DNA of 64,000 nt from Saccharofermentans sp. (GCA_024403695.1 JAKSRI010000002.1:1-64000); one strand, 5' to 3'; counted from the first letter of the stretch, positions 1-7,685 are shown. The notes: generated by a model from the sequence alone, not told the origin. Translations and numbers: made by a program.

Positions 1-55
1 CATTCTTTGAGGAAGCATTAAACCAAAATCCAAAATGTGCCGAGGCATATCTTGG
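1..55 (+). repeat. 55-bp exact repeat of 3753-3807
   Basis: The first 55 bases of the window are identical to 3753-3807 inside the TIR gene; the match probably extends off the left edge. It marks recent duplication or gene conversion between the two paralogues. Confidence 0.95.
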
Positions 56-1733
56 TAAGCTCCTTGCGGAGACAAAATGCGTAACTTTTGATGATTACAA
101 GAATGCTCTTATAGAAAAATATGCAGATGCAAATTCAGAGAAATTAACTGTTTGTGATGAAGGTGCTGAGTTAGTTAATGCATCAGTAAAAGATTATGTG
201 CTGGAGGGGTATCTTTACGAATCAACGATTAAGGATGTATTTGCATTTGATAGAAGTTATGATTCATCTTTATCTTGTAGAAAATCTCAAAAAAATAAAC
301 AATTATCGGAAATCGAAAATGATAAGTTGCTTTCGAGAGTAAGACAGTATGCAACTGGTGATACTAAGAAAATAGTGGAAGACGGATTAGCAGAAGTCTC
401 AGCTATACTGGACAGACGTATATCTGATGCTCAAAAGGAGGATGCAGATGCAATTTCTGAAATTACCGGTAAATATAAGACTCATTTGGATGATGCATAT
501 GTAAAAGTAAACGACTTACGAGTTGCTGCTGATAAGAAAAAGTATTCTGTATATGAGTCTTATGCAAAAGAGATGACTAATGCCAGAACGGCAAATGAAT
601 ATTCGATTGTAAGAGATAAGTTTTTAGCATTAAAAGATTATAAAAACGCTGCTGAAAATGCGCAAAAGTGCCAGTCTGAGATTGATAGAATTAAGGCAGA
701 AGAACGCCAGAAGAAGGAACGATTAGCTCGTAAGGCAAAGCGAATAACATTAATTTCAATAAGCGCTGTAGTTGCAGTAATTGCTGTAATAATAATCATT
801 ATGAAGATTGTTATACCTACAAATAACTACAATAAAGCAATTAGTTTTAAGAATAATGGACAGTATAGTGAAGCAATTGCTGCCTTTGAAAACCTTGATG
901 GATATAAAGATAGTAATGAACAGATAATTATTTGTCAGACTGCATTAAAAGATATTGATTATAATGCCGCTGTTGATTTGATGAATAATGGTCAGTATAA
1001 CGAAGCCATTAGCGCATTTGAGGCGATGGATGGATATAGAGATAGTCAAAATCAAATTGAAGCATGCCAGATAGCATTAAAGGATATTGATTATATTACT
1101 GCTGTCGAACTGATGAATAATGGCCAGTATGATAAGGCTATAACAGCTTTTTATGCTTTGGATGGATATAAAGATAGTGATGAATTAATAGAAAGTATAA
1201 AAGCTTCATCTGGATATATTTCCACGTTGCCTGTAGGAACTTTATTTAAATATGGTAGCTATAAAGATTTACCTCTTGTATGGATTATTCTTGAAAATAA
1301 TGATGGAAAGATTTTTGCTATCACCAATAATGTTATAGAGCAGAGAGAATATAACTCTTCGTATACTGATTGTACTTGGGAGACATGTAATCTGAGAATG
1401 TGGCTCAATAATAATTTCTATGATACTGCATTTACTGAGGAGGAACAGGCGAGAATTATCTCAACAGATGTTAGTGCAGAGTCAGGAAATTCAACTCAGG
1501 ATAAAATTTATATTATGAGTGTTGCCGAAGCGGAGAAATACTTTACAAGTGACGATGATAGAATCGGTAGGTATAACGGGTCTGCCAGTCTATGGTGGCT
1601 TCGAACACCAGGAAGGCTTGTTAATACTGCGGCATATGTTTTTACTAAAGGTAATATTTTTACTAGTGGATATAGTGTTAACAATAAGGACTGTGGCGTT
1701 CGCCCGGTAATGTGGATAAGTCTTGAATCTTAA
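3..1733 (+). CDS. Partial DUF6273 receptor-like membrane protein, paralogue of the TIR gene at 2738
   Basis: The gene is cut by the left edge; the frame is open from the first bases, so the ATG at 198 is internal. The visible 576 residues align end to end with the C-terminal two thirds of the protein at 2738-5347: a helical charged region, one membrane helix (about residues 249-272, preceded by Lys/Arg), three copies of a repeat with the core NNGQYxxAIxAF and DGYKDS, then a DUF6273 domain with the motifs TWETC, LRMWLNN, WWLRTPG and GVRP. By homology the missing part probably holds a zinc ribbon and TIR domain (inference). Positive charge before the helix suggests the repeats and DUF6273 domain are outside the cell. 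It has three repeats where the paralogue has two. SIR2-like and TIR genes follow on the same strand. Confidence 0.85.
   Translation, partial: FFEEALNQNPKCAEAYLGKLLAETKCVTFDDYKNALIEKYADANSEKLTVCDEGAELVNASVKDYVLEGYLYESTIKDVFAFDRSYDSSLSCRKSQKNKQLSEIENDKLLSRVRQYATGDTKKIVEDGLAEVSAILDRRISDAQKEDADAISEITGKYKTHLDDAYVKVNDLRVAADKKKYSVYESYAKEMTNARTANEYSIVRDKFLALKDYKNAAENAQKCQSEIDRIKAEERQKKERLARKAKRITLISISAVVAVIAVIIIIMKIVIPTNNYNKAISFKNNGQYSEAIAAFENLDGYKDSNEQIIICQTALKDIDYNAAVDLMNNGQYNEAISAFEAMDGYRDSQNQIEACQIALKDIDYITAVELMNNGQYDKAITAFYALDGYKDSDELIESIKASSGYISTLPVGTLFKYGSYKDLPLVWIILENNDGKIFAITNNVIEQREYNSSYTDCTWETCNLRMWLNNNFYDTAFTEEEQARIISTDVSAESGNSTQDKIYIMSVAEAEKYFTSDDDRIGRYNGSASLWWLRTPGRLVNTAAYVFTKGNIFTSGYSVNNKDCGVRPVMWISLES
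808..877 (+). repeat. 70-bp exact repeat of 4551-4620
   Basis: Seventy identical bases cover the end of the membrane helix and the first NNGQY repeat in both paralogues, much more conserved than flanking sequence. The sister copy is 4551-4620. The trailers after the two stops also match (1731-1751 and 5345-5367, AATTTTCAAATCTAAATCAA). Confidence 0.95.
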
Positions 1734-1828
1734 ATTTTCAAATCTAAATCAATTTTATCCTCAGACGATAGTCTCGGATGTGAAATATTGCATTCTGGAT
1801 TTATGTATATAAAAAGGAACCTTTTTAG

Positions 1829-2734
1829 ATGAACAAAGAACATAGAAGACCCAGAGTTTTACTTCTGGGTAATGGAATCAACCGTAGTTACAACGGTGAT
1901 TCCTGGGATGCTTTATTAAATAGCATAACTAAACGTACTTTTTCGACTATAGAGAAAGATGCTCTGGAGAAGATGTCATTTCCAATGAGGGCTATTCTTG
2001 TCTCAGATAATGACGTTAAAAGTGGCGTAGATGGTATTGCGCCAGCGTTAGTGGAAATAGAGCCTTGTGATGAACAGCGAGATCTATTACAAAGTATCAT
2101 TAATCTGGGTTTTGATGCTATTTTAACCACTAATTATTCATATGAAATTGAGAAAGCTTTGGATTCGGAGTTTACTGTTAAATTAAAGAAAAAAAGCAAA
2201 TACAGAGTAACAACGCGAGTTGGAAAAAAATCTGATGATCAGTTTGGCTTGTTTAAATATATGAATGTTGCTTCTAAGGAAATATGGCATATACACGGGG
2301 AAGCTGCAAGGCCGAATTCTGTAATTCTGGGACACAGATATTATGGGAAAATGATTGGCAGGATTAATGATCGGTTAAGTGATGTATTTTCTGAATATAA
2401 ATTAAGTATAAAAAATAATACTGAATATATTCCGAGAAGCTGGGTTGACTATCTGATGGTTGGAGATGTGTATATAGCCGGTATGGGTCTCGATTTGTCT
2501 GAAATGGATCTATGGTGGCTTCTGGATATTAAACAGGAACATCTAGGTGATTTTGGCGATTGTAAAGTGGTTTGGTTTGAACCAAATTTGGATGAAGAGA
2601 AAAATCTAGATAAGAAAATGCTTGCGTCTTGTTATGGCATTGATATACATACGAAACCTGTTAGTAAAGATGAGTACAAAGCGTATTATGCGGGTCTATC
2701 CTCAAAGATAAAAAAGATACTTAATAAGGAGTAA
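1829..2734 (+). CDS. SIR2-like (SIR2_2 type) NAD-binding protein, likely defence NADase
   Basis: A 301-residue protein with the hallmarks of SIR2-like domains of bacterial conflict systems: GNGIN at residues 14-18 near the N-terminus, TTNY at 100-103 (the Asn is catalytic in NADase relatives), HIHG at 154-157 (catalytic His), a LGHRYYGKM segment, and a late GMGLDLSEMD motif. There is no SLOG, STAND or membrane region, so this is a single-domain protein. Known SIR2 proteins of this type in anti-phage systems degrade NAD+ on infection; that activity is inferred here. It starts at an ATG behind AAAGGAACC, lies 95 bases after the first receptor-like gene and 3 bases before the TIR gene, so the three are probably co-transcribed. 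Confidence 0.82.
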   Translation: MNKEHRRPRVLLLGNGINRSYNGDSWDALLNSITKRTFSTIEKDALEKMSFPMRAILVSDNDVKSGVDGIAPALVEIEPCDEQRDLLQSIINLGFDAILTTNYSYEIEKALDSEFTVKLKKKSKYRVTTRVGKKSDDQFGLFKYMNVASKEIWHIHGEAARPNSVILGHRYYGKMIGRINDRLSDVFSEYKLSIKNNTEYIPRSWVDYLMVGDVYIAGMGLDLSEMDLWWLLDIKQEHLGDFGDCKVVWFEPNLDEEKNLDKKMLASCYGIDIHTKPVSKDEYKAYYAGLSSKIKKILNKE

Positions 2735-2737
2735 TTT

Positions 2738-5347
2738 ATGGCAGTTCTCAAATGCAAAATGTGTGGCGGCGACCTCAATATCGAAGAGGGCATGACCGTC
2801 TGTGAGTGTGAATACTGTAATACAAAGCAGACAGTTCCAACTTTGGATGACGAGAAGAAAGTCGCATTATTTACAAGAGCAAACAGACTTCGTGCTTTAT
2901 GTGAATTCGATAAGGCATATGGTATTTATGAGTCTATTGTGGTTGATTTCCCGGAAGAGGCAGAAGCGTACTGGGGACTTATTCTTTGTAAGTATGGTAT
3001 CGAGTATGTAGATGACCCAGCAACAGCTAAGAAGATTCCTACATGTCACAGATCTTCCTTTGAAAGTGTCATGGAAGATTCTAACTTTGAACTGGTTATG
3101 GAGTACTCAGATTCTGTTTCCCGTGGTGTCTATAGAGATGAAGCAAAGAAAATAGAAGAGCTTCGTAAGAGGATATTAGAAGTATCCAGTAAAGAAGAGC
3201 CATACGATATTTTTATTTGCTATAAGGAGACAGATGAAAATGGTGAGAGAACTATAGATTCTGTTATCGCACAGGATGTTTATAAGGAGCTCACCAATGA
3301 AGGTTATCGTGTTTTCTTTAGCCGCATTACTCTTGAGGATAAGTTGGGCCAGGAGTATGAGCCATATATTTTCGCAGCGCTTCACAGTGCGAAGGTAATG
3401 CTTGCTTTCGGAACTGACTATGAGTACTTTAACGCAGTTTGGGTAAAGAATGAGTGGTCACGATATTTGCAGTTAATTGCCAAGGGTGAGAAGAAAACGC
3501 TTATTCCTTGTTACAAGGGTATTGACGCTTACGATATGCCTAAGGAGTTTGCGCGCCTTCAAGCCCAGGATATGGGTAAGGTTGGTGCAGTCCAGGATCT
3601 GCTTCGTGGTATCGAGAAGATTATTGGTAGCAAGAAGAAGGAAGTTGTTAAGGAGACAGTTGTTGTTCAAAGTGGTTCGTCTACTAGTGTTGATAAGATG
3701 CTCGAGAGAGGTCATCTTGCACTTGAAGATGATGACTGGGGAAAAGCTGATTCATTCTTTGAGGAAGCATTAAACCAAAATCCAAAATGTGCCGAGGCAT
3801 ATCTTGGAAAACTTTTGGTTGAGAATAAGGTTGATTCGATTGATGCTTATTTTTCAAAACTTGAAGATAAGTATTCTGTTGATACAGAAGAAAAGTTGAT
3901 TGCTTGTGATGAAGAAACAGAGCATATTAACGCTGTAGTAAAAGAAAACGTTCTTGATGGTTATCTTGATTCCGATAAAATTAAGAATCTTTATGTGTTT
4001 GATAGAACTTATACTTCATCTCTTGTGTGCCGTAAGGAGCAGAAAAGAATACAGTTGTCAGATCTTGAAAGTGACAAATTGCTCTCTCGTGTAAGACAGT
4101 ATGCATCCGGCGATTTAAAAAATCAGATTGAGGCCATTGTTGAGAAATTACTTAATGTTCTTGATGAGAGAATTGCAGAGGAACAACAGAGGGATGAGGC
4201 TAGTATTGCAGATGTAGTTTCTAGATATCAATTACATGTTGAAGAAGCTGATAAAAAAGTAAGTCTATTACGAAGTGGTGCCGAAAAGAAAAAGCAAAAT
4301 GATTACGAAAAATGTGTTGTGGCCATAGAAAATGCTACAACTATTGATGAATATGAAAAGGTAATCAGTGAGTTTAAAGCTTTTGATGACTATGAACAAA
4401 CAAAGGAAAATATCGAGAAGTGTTATGCTGAAATCGATAGGATTAAGGAAGAAAAACGCCAAGAAAAGGAACGATTAGCTCGTAAGATAAAGCGAATAAC
4501 CATAATTTCAATAGGTGCAGTAATTGCCGCAATAATAATCATTGTGAAGGTTGTTATACCTACAAATAACTACAATAAAGCAATTAGTTTTAAGAATAAT
4601 GGACAGTATAGTGAAGCAATAGCTGTTTTCGAAAATCTTGATGGGTATAAAGATAGCAAACAGCAGATTGTTGAATGCAGATATGGCATAGCATCTGAGT
4701 TGATGAATAATGGCCAATATGGTGATGCGATATCAGCTTTTCAAAAGCTTGATGGGTATAAAGACAGCAAAGAGCAGATACTGGGTATTGTAAGTTCTAT
4801 TGAATATATTAGCACCTTATCTGTCGGCGAATCTTTTTATTATGGTAACTATAACGATGAACCATTGGAATGGACAATATTAGATATACAAGGCGATCAA
4901 GTCTTGGCTATAACGACCAATGCTGTTGATAAAAGGCCATATAATAACACTCGAACTGATGTTACTTGGGAAACATGTAGTTTAAGAACATGGCTAAATG
5001 ATGATTTTTATAGGGATGCATTTATTTCAGAAGAACAATCAAGAATAATGACAACAACCGTAAGCCCAGGACGCAATTACCACTATAGTACTAATGTCGG
5101 TAATGCTACTGAAGATAGGATTTTCTTGTTAAGTATTAATGAGGTTGAACAGTATTTTAGCAGAGATGAATCCAGAAAGTGTGAATATGATGGAAACATT
5201 TGTTGGTGGTGGCTGAGGTCCCCTGGTCGCAGTCAGGACAACGCCGCTGATGTCAGCATTGACGGCTCGGTATACTACGGTGGCTTCAGTGTAGACCGTA
5301 GTTATGGTGTCGTTCGCCCAGCTTTATGGATAAATCTCGAATCTTAA
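2738..5347 (+). CDS. TIR-domain transmembrane receptor-like protein with DUF6273 variable C-terminus
   Basis: An 869-residue multidomain protein. Residues 1-32 form a zinc ribbon (CKMCGG and CECEYC). Residues 45-90 and 318-370 resemble TPR units. Residues 155-295 are a TIR domain starting YDIFICYKE; E239 in VWVKNEW fits the catalytic glutamate of NAD-cleaving TIR domains. Residues 400-580 are charged and helical. A single membrane helix (about 588-607) follows a basic stretch (EKERLARKIKR), placing the TIR inside and the rest outside. Two repeats (NNGQYxxAIxxF, DGYKDSK) lead into a DUF6273 domain (about 690-869; TWETC, LRTWLNDDF, WWWLRSPG, VVRPALW). It starts 3 bases after the SIR2-like gene and ends in a hairpin terminator. 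The extreme C-terminus has retroelement-like variability (see findings). Receptor function is inferred. Confidence 0.85.
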   Translation: MAVLKCKMCGGDLNIEEGMTVCECEYCNTKQTVPTLDDEKKVALFTRANRLRALCEFDKAYGIYESIVVDFPEEAEAYWGLILCKYGIEYVDDPATAKKIPTCHRSSFESVMEDSNFELVMEYSDSVSRGVYRDEAKKIEELRKRILEVSSKEEPYDIFICYKETDENGERTIDSVIAQDVYKELTNEGYRVFFSRITLEDKLGQEYEPYIFAALHSAKVMLAFGTDYEYFNAVWVKNEWSRYLQLIAKGEKKTLIPCYKGIDAYDMPKEFARLQAQDMGKVGAVQDLLRGIEKIIGSKKKEVVKETVVVQSGSSTSVDKMLERGHLALEDDDWGKADSFFEEALNQNPKCAEAYLGKLLVENKVDSIDAYFSKLEDKYSVDTEEKLIACDEETEHINAVVKENVLDGYLDSDKIKNLYVFDRTYTSSLVCRKEQKRIQLSDLESDKLLSRVRQYASGDLKNQIEAIVEKLLNVLDERIAEEQQRDEASIADVVSRYQLHVEEADKKVSLLRSGAEKKKQNDYEKCVVAIENATTIDEYEKVISEFKAFDDYEQTKENIEKCYAEIDRIKEEKRQEKERLARKIKRITIISIGAVIAAIIIIVKVVIPTNNYNKAISFKNNGQYSEAIAVFENLDGYKDSKQQIVECRYGIASELMNNGQYGDAISAFQKLDGYKDSKEQILGIVSSIEYISTLSVGESFYYGNYNDEPLEWTILDIQGDQVLAITTNAVDKRPYNNTRTDVTWETCSLRTWLNDDFYRDAFISEEQSRIMTTTVSPGRNYHYSTNVGNATEDRIFLLSINEVEQYFSRDESRKCEYDGNICWWWLRSPGRSQDNAADVSIDGSVYYGGFSVDRSYGVVRPALWINLES
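5213..5344 (+). other. Candidate DGR variable region at the end of the TIR-DUF6273 gene
   Basis: From residue L826 to the stop, base composition shifts: by hand count about 57% GC over 5211-5330 against about 34% in the preceding 120 bases. Of the 26 codons from 5228 to 5305, 22 end in C or T; the variable residues are R, S, D, S, I, D, Y, Y, G, F, S, D, R, S, Y, as expected if AAC and AAT template codons had been mutated at adenines. Invariant blocks (GCCGCT, GGCTCGGTA, GTCGTTCGCCCAGC) lie between. This is the pattern of DGR variable regions in C-type-lectin-fold proteins. No template repeat or reverse transcriptase is in the window. Confidence 0.5.
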
Positions 5348-5372
5348 ATTTTCAAATCTAAATCAATCGTAT

Positions 5373-5400
5373 CAGCAGGCGAAAGCCTGCTGCTTTTTTA
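5373..5400 (+). terminator. Hairpin after the TIR gene: terminator or DGR-type cruciform
   Basis: CAGCAGGCGAAAGCCTGCTG is an 8-bp perfect stem with a GAAA loop, followed by GC and six T. It works as an intrinsic terminator. The short GC-rich stem with a GAAA loop just after a variable region also resembles the hairpin needed for DGR retrohoming. The first paralogue has AGAC-GATA-GTCT in the same place (1763-1774) without a T tract. Confidence 0.85.
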
Positions 5401-5411
5401 TGTTGAAAAAA

Positions 5412-5756
5412 CTATTCACCAATAATCTTTTTGTAGTAATCGTATAGCTTTTTATTTCTCTTAACATCGCCTTGCTGCCAAAATTCAACTATCTCAAATA
5501 GTTTTGGTTCGTCTTCTTGAGATATCTTGATTTGATTAGGGTTTGGATCATCAGAATAGCCGATAAGATAATCAACAGAGGTGTGAAAACATTGTGCGAT
5601 TACTTCTATTATCTGTGGAGATGGTGCACGCTCGCCATACTCATATCTGCAGTATCCTATTTTTGAAAGTTTAAGCCTTCTGGAGGCCTCTGCCATCGTA
5701 ATTCCCTGTTGTTCTCTAGCCTTTTTTAATCTTTCTGGAATGAGATTTTGTGACAT
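5412..5756 (-). CDS. XRE-family helix-turn-helix regulator
   Basis: A 114-residue protein. The ATG at 5756 is chosen over the longer frame because AAGGAG lies 6 bases upstream and the extra N-terminal codons overlap the promoter/operator. Residues 6-62 are an XRE HTH (LKKAREQQGITMAEASRRLKLSK then YCRYEYGERAPSP), followed by HTSVDYLIGYSDDP, the usual end of such domains, and a short acidic-then-basic tail. It is divergent from the gene at 5882 and faces two operator-like repeats, so it probably represses both itself and its neighbour (inference). Confidence 0.85.
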   Translation of the reverse strand: MSQNLIPERLKKAREQQGITMAEASRRLKLSKIGYCRYEYGERAPSPQIIEVIAQCFHTSVDYLIGYSDDPNPNQIKISQEDEPKLFEIVEFWQQGDVKRNKKLYDYYKKIIGE

Positions 5757-5778
5757 GATTATCTCCTTATAGATATAC

Positions 5779-5825
5779 TTGACAGTAACCAATGGATAAC
5801 ATATACTTTGGTTACCAATGGTTAC
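5779..5825 (+). promoter_or_regulatory. Promoter with two operator-like repeats between XRE gene and 5882 gene
   Basis: A clean sigma-A promoter: TTGACA (5779-5784), 17 bp, TATACT (5802-5807). GTAACCAATGGATAAC (5785-5800) fills the spacer and GTTACCAATGGTTAC (5811-5825) follows. Both share ACCAATGG, whose core ACCA-A-TGGT is symmetric in the second copy. Binding would block the rightward promoter; the XRE protein is the obvious candidate. Confidence 0.7.
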
Positions 5826-5881
5826 TTTATAGTATTTTACACGTGTTTGCAAGAGAAAAATAATTTGGAGGGAATATCTAT

Positions 5882-6280
5882 ATGTCTGATTATGAACAGA
5901 GACCAGTTAGCTTGAGCTGGTTGATAGTATCTGTAAGAGATGTACATGCCGATTCTGATTGGTTTTGGGATAAAAAGCACCATTGTTGTTATGGTGTTCC
6001 TGTGACAGAACGTAAAGAAACAATTTCAAAGAGTATTGCTGATTATTATTACAAATGTGGTAAAGACGAGGAATATTACAAAGAATGTGTTAGATTGCCT
6101 GATTACCACGATTCTGATTTCCTTGATACTGCTATTTATCTTAGAAAATGGTGCAAATCGAATGAGGTTTTGTATGTTGATGATCTTGAAGACTTCCGTG
6201 AAGTTCAGGCTTCTTATTGGGGAATCGAAGGATACGAGAATCAAGAACCCAAATATCGATTAAGTAGATGGAAGGCATAG
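5882..6280 (+). CDS. Uncharacterised 132-residue protein
   Basis: Not recognised. The protein is rich in aromatic and charged residues (WFWDKKHHCCYG near residue 25, DYYYKCGKDEEYYKECV in the middle, SYWGIEGYENQEPKYRLSRW at the end), with no signal peptide or membrane segment. It starts behind GGAGGG. The gene is divergent from an XRE regulator and sits under a promoter with operator-like repeats, between TIR/SIR2 genes and a toxin-antitoxin pair, so a role in conflict or stress is possible but unproven. Confidence 0.7.
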   Translation: MSDYEQRPVSLSWLIVSVRDVHADSDWFWDKKHHCCYGVPVTERKETISKSIADYYYKCGKDEEYYKECVRLPDYHDSDFLDTAIYLRKWCKSNEVLYVDDLEDFREVQASYWGIEGYENQEPKYRLSRWKA

Positions 6281-6398
6281 AGAAATATTTTTAGTATAGG
6301 TAATATGAGACTGTAGTGCCATATGATTTGTGGGTTGATTTTTTGTTGATGTGACTATGTATAGTGAATGCCCAAATAAATATAGTGGTGAAACTATA

Positions 6399-6427
6399 TT
6401 GACATTTGTTATCGGCGTACCGATAAT
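6399..6427 (+). promoter_or_regulatory. Promoter with internal inverted repeat, HTH/nucleotidyltransferase pair
   Basis: TTGACA (6399-6404), 17 bp, GATAAT (6422-6427). TTATCGG-CGTA-CCGATAA (6409-6426) is a perfect 7-bp inverted repeat inside the promoter. Two more symmetric elements lie just upstream: ACTAT-GT-ATAGT (6354-6365) and TATAGT-6-ACTATA (6381-6398). The layout is typical of an autoregulated toxin-antitoxin operon. Confidence 0.75.
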
Positions 6428-6448
6428 TGTAGTAAAGGAGAGATAAAC

Positions 6449-6973
6449 ATGGATTTTATGCTTGAATTAGAAAAACAGAATATGAATATAAGAATTTGTT
6501 CTATAAAAAGTGGGATTCCATATGGGACATTACATCCAATTATAAAAGGGCAAGTTGATATTGGAACTTGTTCTTACTATACCGTTGCAAAATTAGCTAA
6601 GACTCTTGGCTATCGTCCTGATCAAATTGTTTATCACAATGAAGATTTTCAGACCTTCAGAAATAATCTACACCATAAAATAAAAGGAGACGAGTTACAG
6701 ACCGTGTTGGAGCTAATTGAGAATGATGATATCTCATATTATCGTCTTCATAGTGATTATAAAAAAATGTTGTATCTATTAGCTACAATAGATTTTATTA
6801 GTAAAAAGAATGATATTCCGCTGTGTGATAAGTATGATGATTTGAGAAAAATTAAGTTAGAAGAACCATTTTATGTTGGTGATAGTAAATATTTGAAAAA
6901 ACAGAGTAATAAAGCTATTCCAGAATTTATTCAATACAATATCTATGAGGGTGACTTGTATGATGCAGTCTGA
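6449..6973 (+). CDS. HTH antitoxin-like protein of a nucleotidyltransferase pair
   Basis: A 174-residue protein. Residues 1-58 look like an XRE-type HTH (MNIRICSIKSGIPYGTLHPIIKG, then YYTVAKLAKTLGYRPDQIV); the rest is charged and helical with no recognised domain. It has an AAAGGAGAG ribosome site, an inverted repeat in its promoter, and its last codons overlap the start of the downstream nucleotidyltransferase. HTH proteins in this position are usually the antitoxin and repressor; that role is inferred from layout. Confidence 0.75.
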   Translation: MDFMLELEKQNMNIRICSIKSGIPYGTLHPIIKGQVDIGTCSYYTVAKLAKTLGYRPDQIVYHNEDFQTFRNNLHHKIKGDELQTVLELIENDDISYYRLHSDYKKMLYLLATIDFISKKNDIPLCDKYDDLRKIKLEEPFYVGDSKYLKKQSNKAIPEFIQYNIYEGDLYDAV

Positions 6974-7685
6974 GAAGAAAATAACAAAGAATAATGTTAT
7001 TGATATATTGAAAAGATTTGCAAAAGAATACCGTAAAGAATTAGGTAAAGTCCCAGGAGAGATTGTTATCGTTGGTGGCGGTAGTATTATGCTTAATTAT
7101 TCTTTCCGAGATGCTACACAGGATTTAGATGTGATTCTTAGAACTACATCAGATATTGAAGGTGTTATAAATAAATTTGCTGATGATAACAATTTGCCTA
7201 GCGATTGGATGAATACATCATTTACAAAAACTGAATCATATTCACATATACTTCCTGAGATTTCTCAGCATTGTTGTACATTAAATAATGGAACCTTAGA
7301 GATAAGAACAGTCTCAGGTGTTTATTTAATCGCAATGAAGTTAAGAGCTCATAGAGAATATAGAAATGATATATCAGATGCCATTGGTATCTTAAAAGAA
7401 GAGCGATCCATTGGAAATATTATTTCTATTAGTGACATTAAATCGGCGTATAGTAAATTATATCAGTCTCAAATGCCAGAAGAACTAGTCGATAAAATGG
7501 CTCCGTTATGTGTTATGAGTTGCGAAGAGTTGGATGCGCATTATAAAGAACGCATTGAATCAGAGAATAATATAGGTGAGATTATAACTAAATATAGAAA
7601 CGAGAGTATAAATATAAACTCTCGTAACGTTAATGAAGTAATAGCAAAAATTAAAAAGAAAATGAATAGAGATAATAATCAGTAA
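6960..7685 (+). CDS. DUF6036-type nucleotidyltransferase, putative toxin
   Basis: About 241 residues from the ATG at 6960, chosen because GAGGGTG lies 7 bases upstream and the start then overlaps the antitoxin stop; an upstream in-frame ATG at 6945 has no ribosome site. Residues 30-55 carry the nucleotidyltransferase signature VIVGGGSIMLNYSF then ATQDLDVIL, with the GS and DxD catalytic elements. The middle part (SGVYLIAMKLRAHR) is typical of the family. Such enzymes paired with HTH proteins act as tRNA- or protein-modifying toxins in AbiE/MNT-like systems. Its stop abuts the cysK stop with no gap. Confidence 0.75.
   Translation: MMQSEKKITKNNVIDILKRFAKEYRKELGKVPGEIVIVGGGSIMLNYSFRDATQDLDVILRTTSDIEGVINKFADDNNLPSDWMNTSFTKTESYSHILPEISQHCCTLNNGTLEIRTVSGVYLIAMKLRAHREYRNDISDAIGILKEERSIGNIISISDIKSAYSKLYQSQMPEELVDKMAPLCVMSCEELDAHYKERIESENNIGEIITKYRNESININSRNVNEVIAKIKKKMNRDNNQ

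Noticed and set aside
824..1200. CRISPR-like repeats
   Set aside because: The repeated units are coding NNGQY/DGYKDS protein repeats of unequal DNA sequence, not a spacer array.
1829..5347. Classic Thoeris system
   Set aside because: The SIR2-like protein lacks a SLOG domain and the TIR protein is membrane-anchored with extra domains, so it is not the standard pair.
5757..5852. N-terminal extension of the XRE gene
   Set aside because: It overlaps the operator and promoter and lacks a ribosome site; AAGGAG precedes the ATG at 5756.
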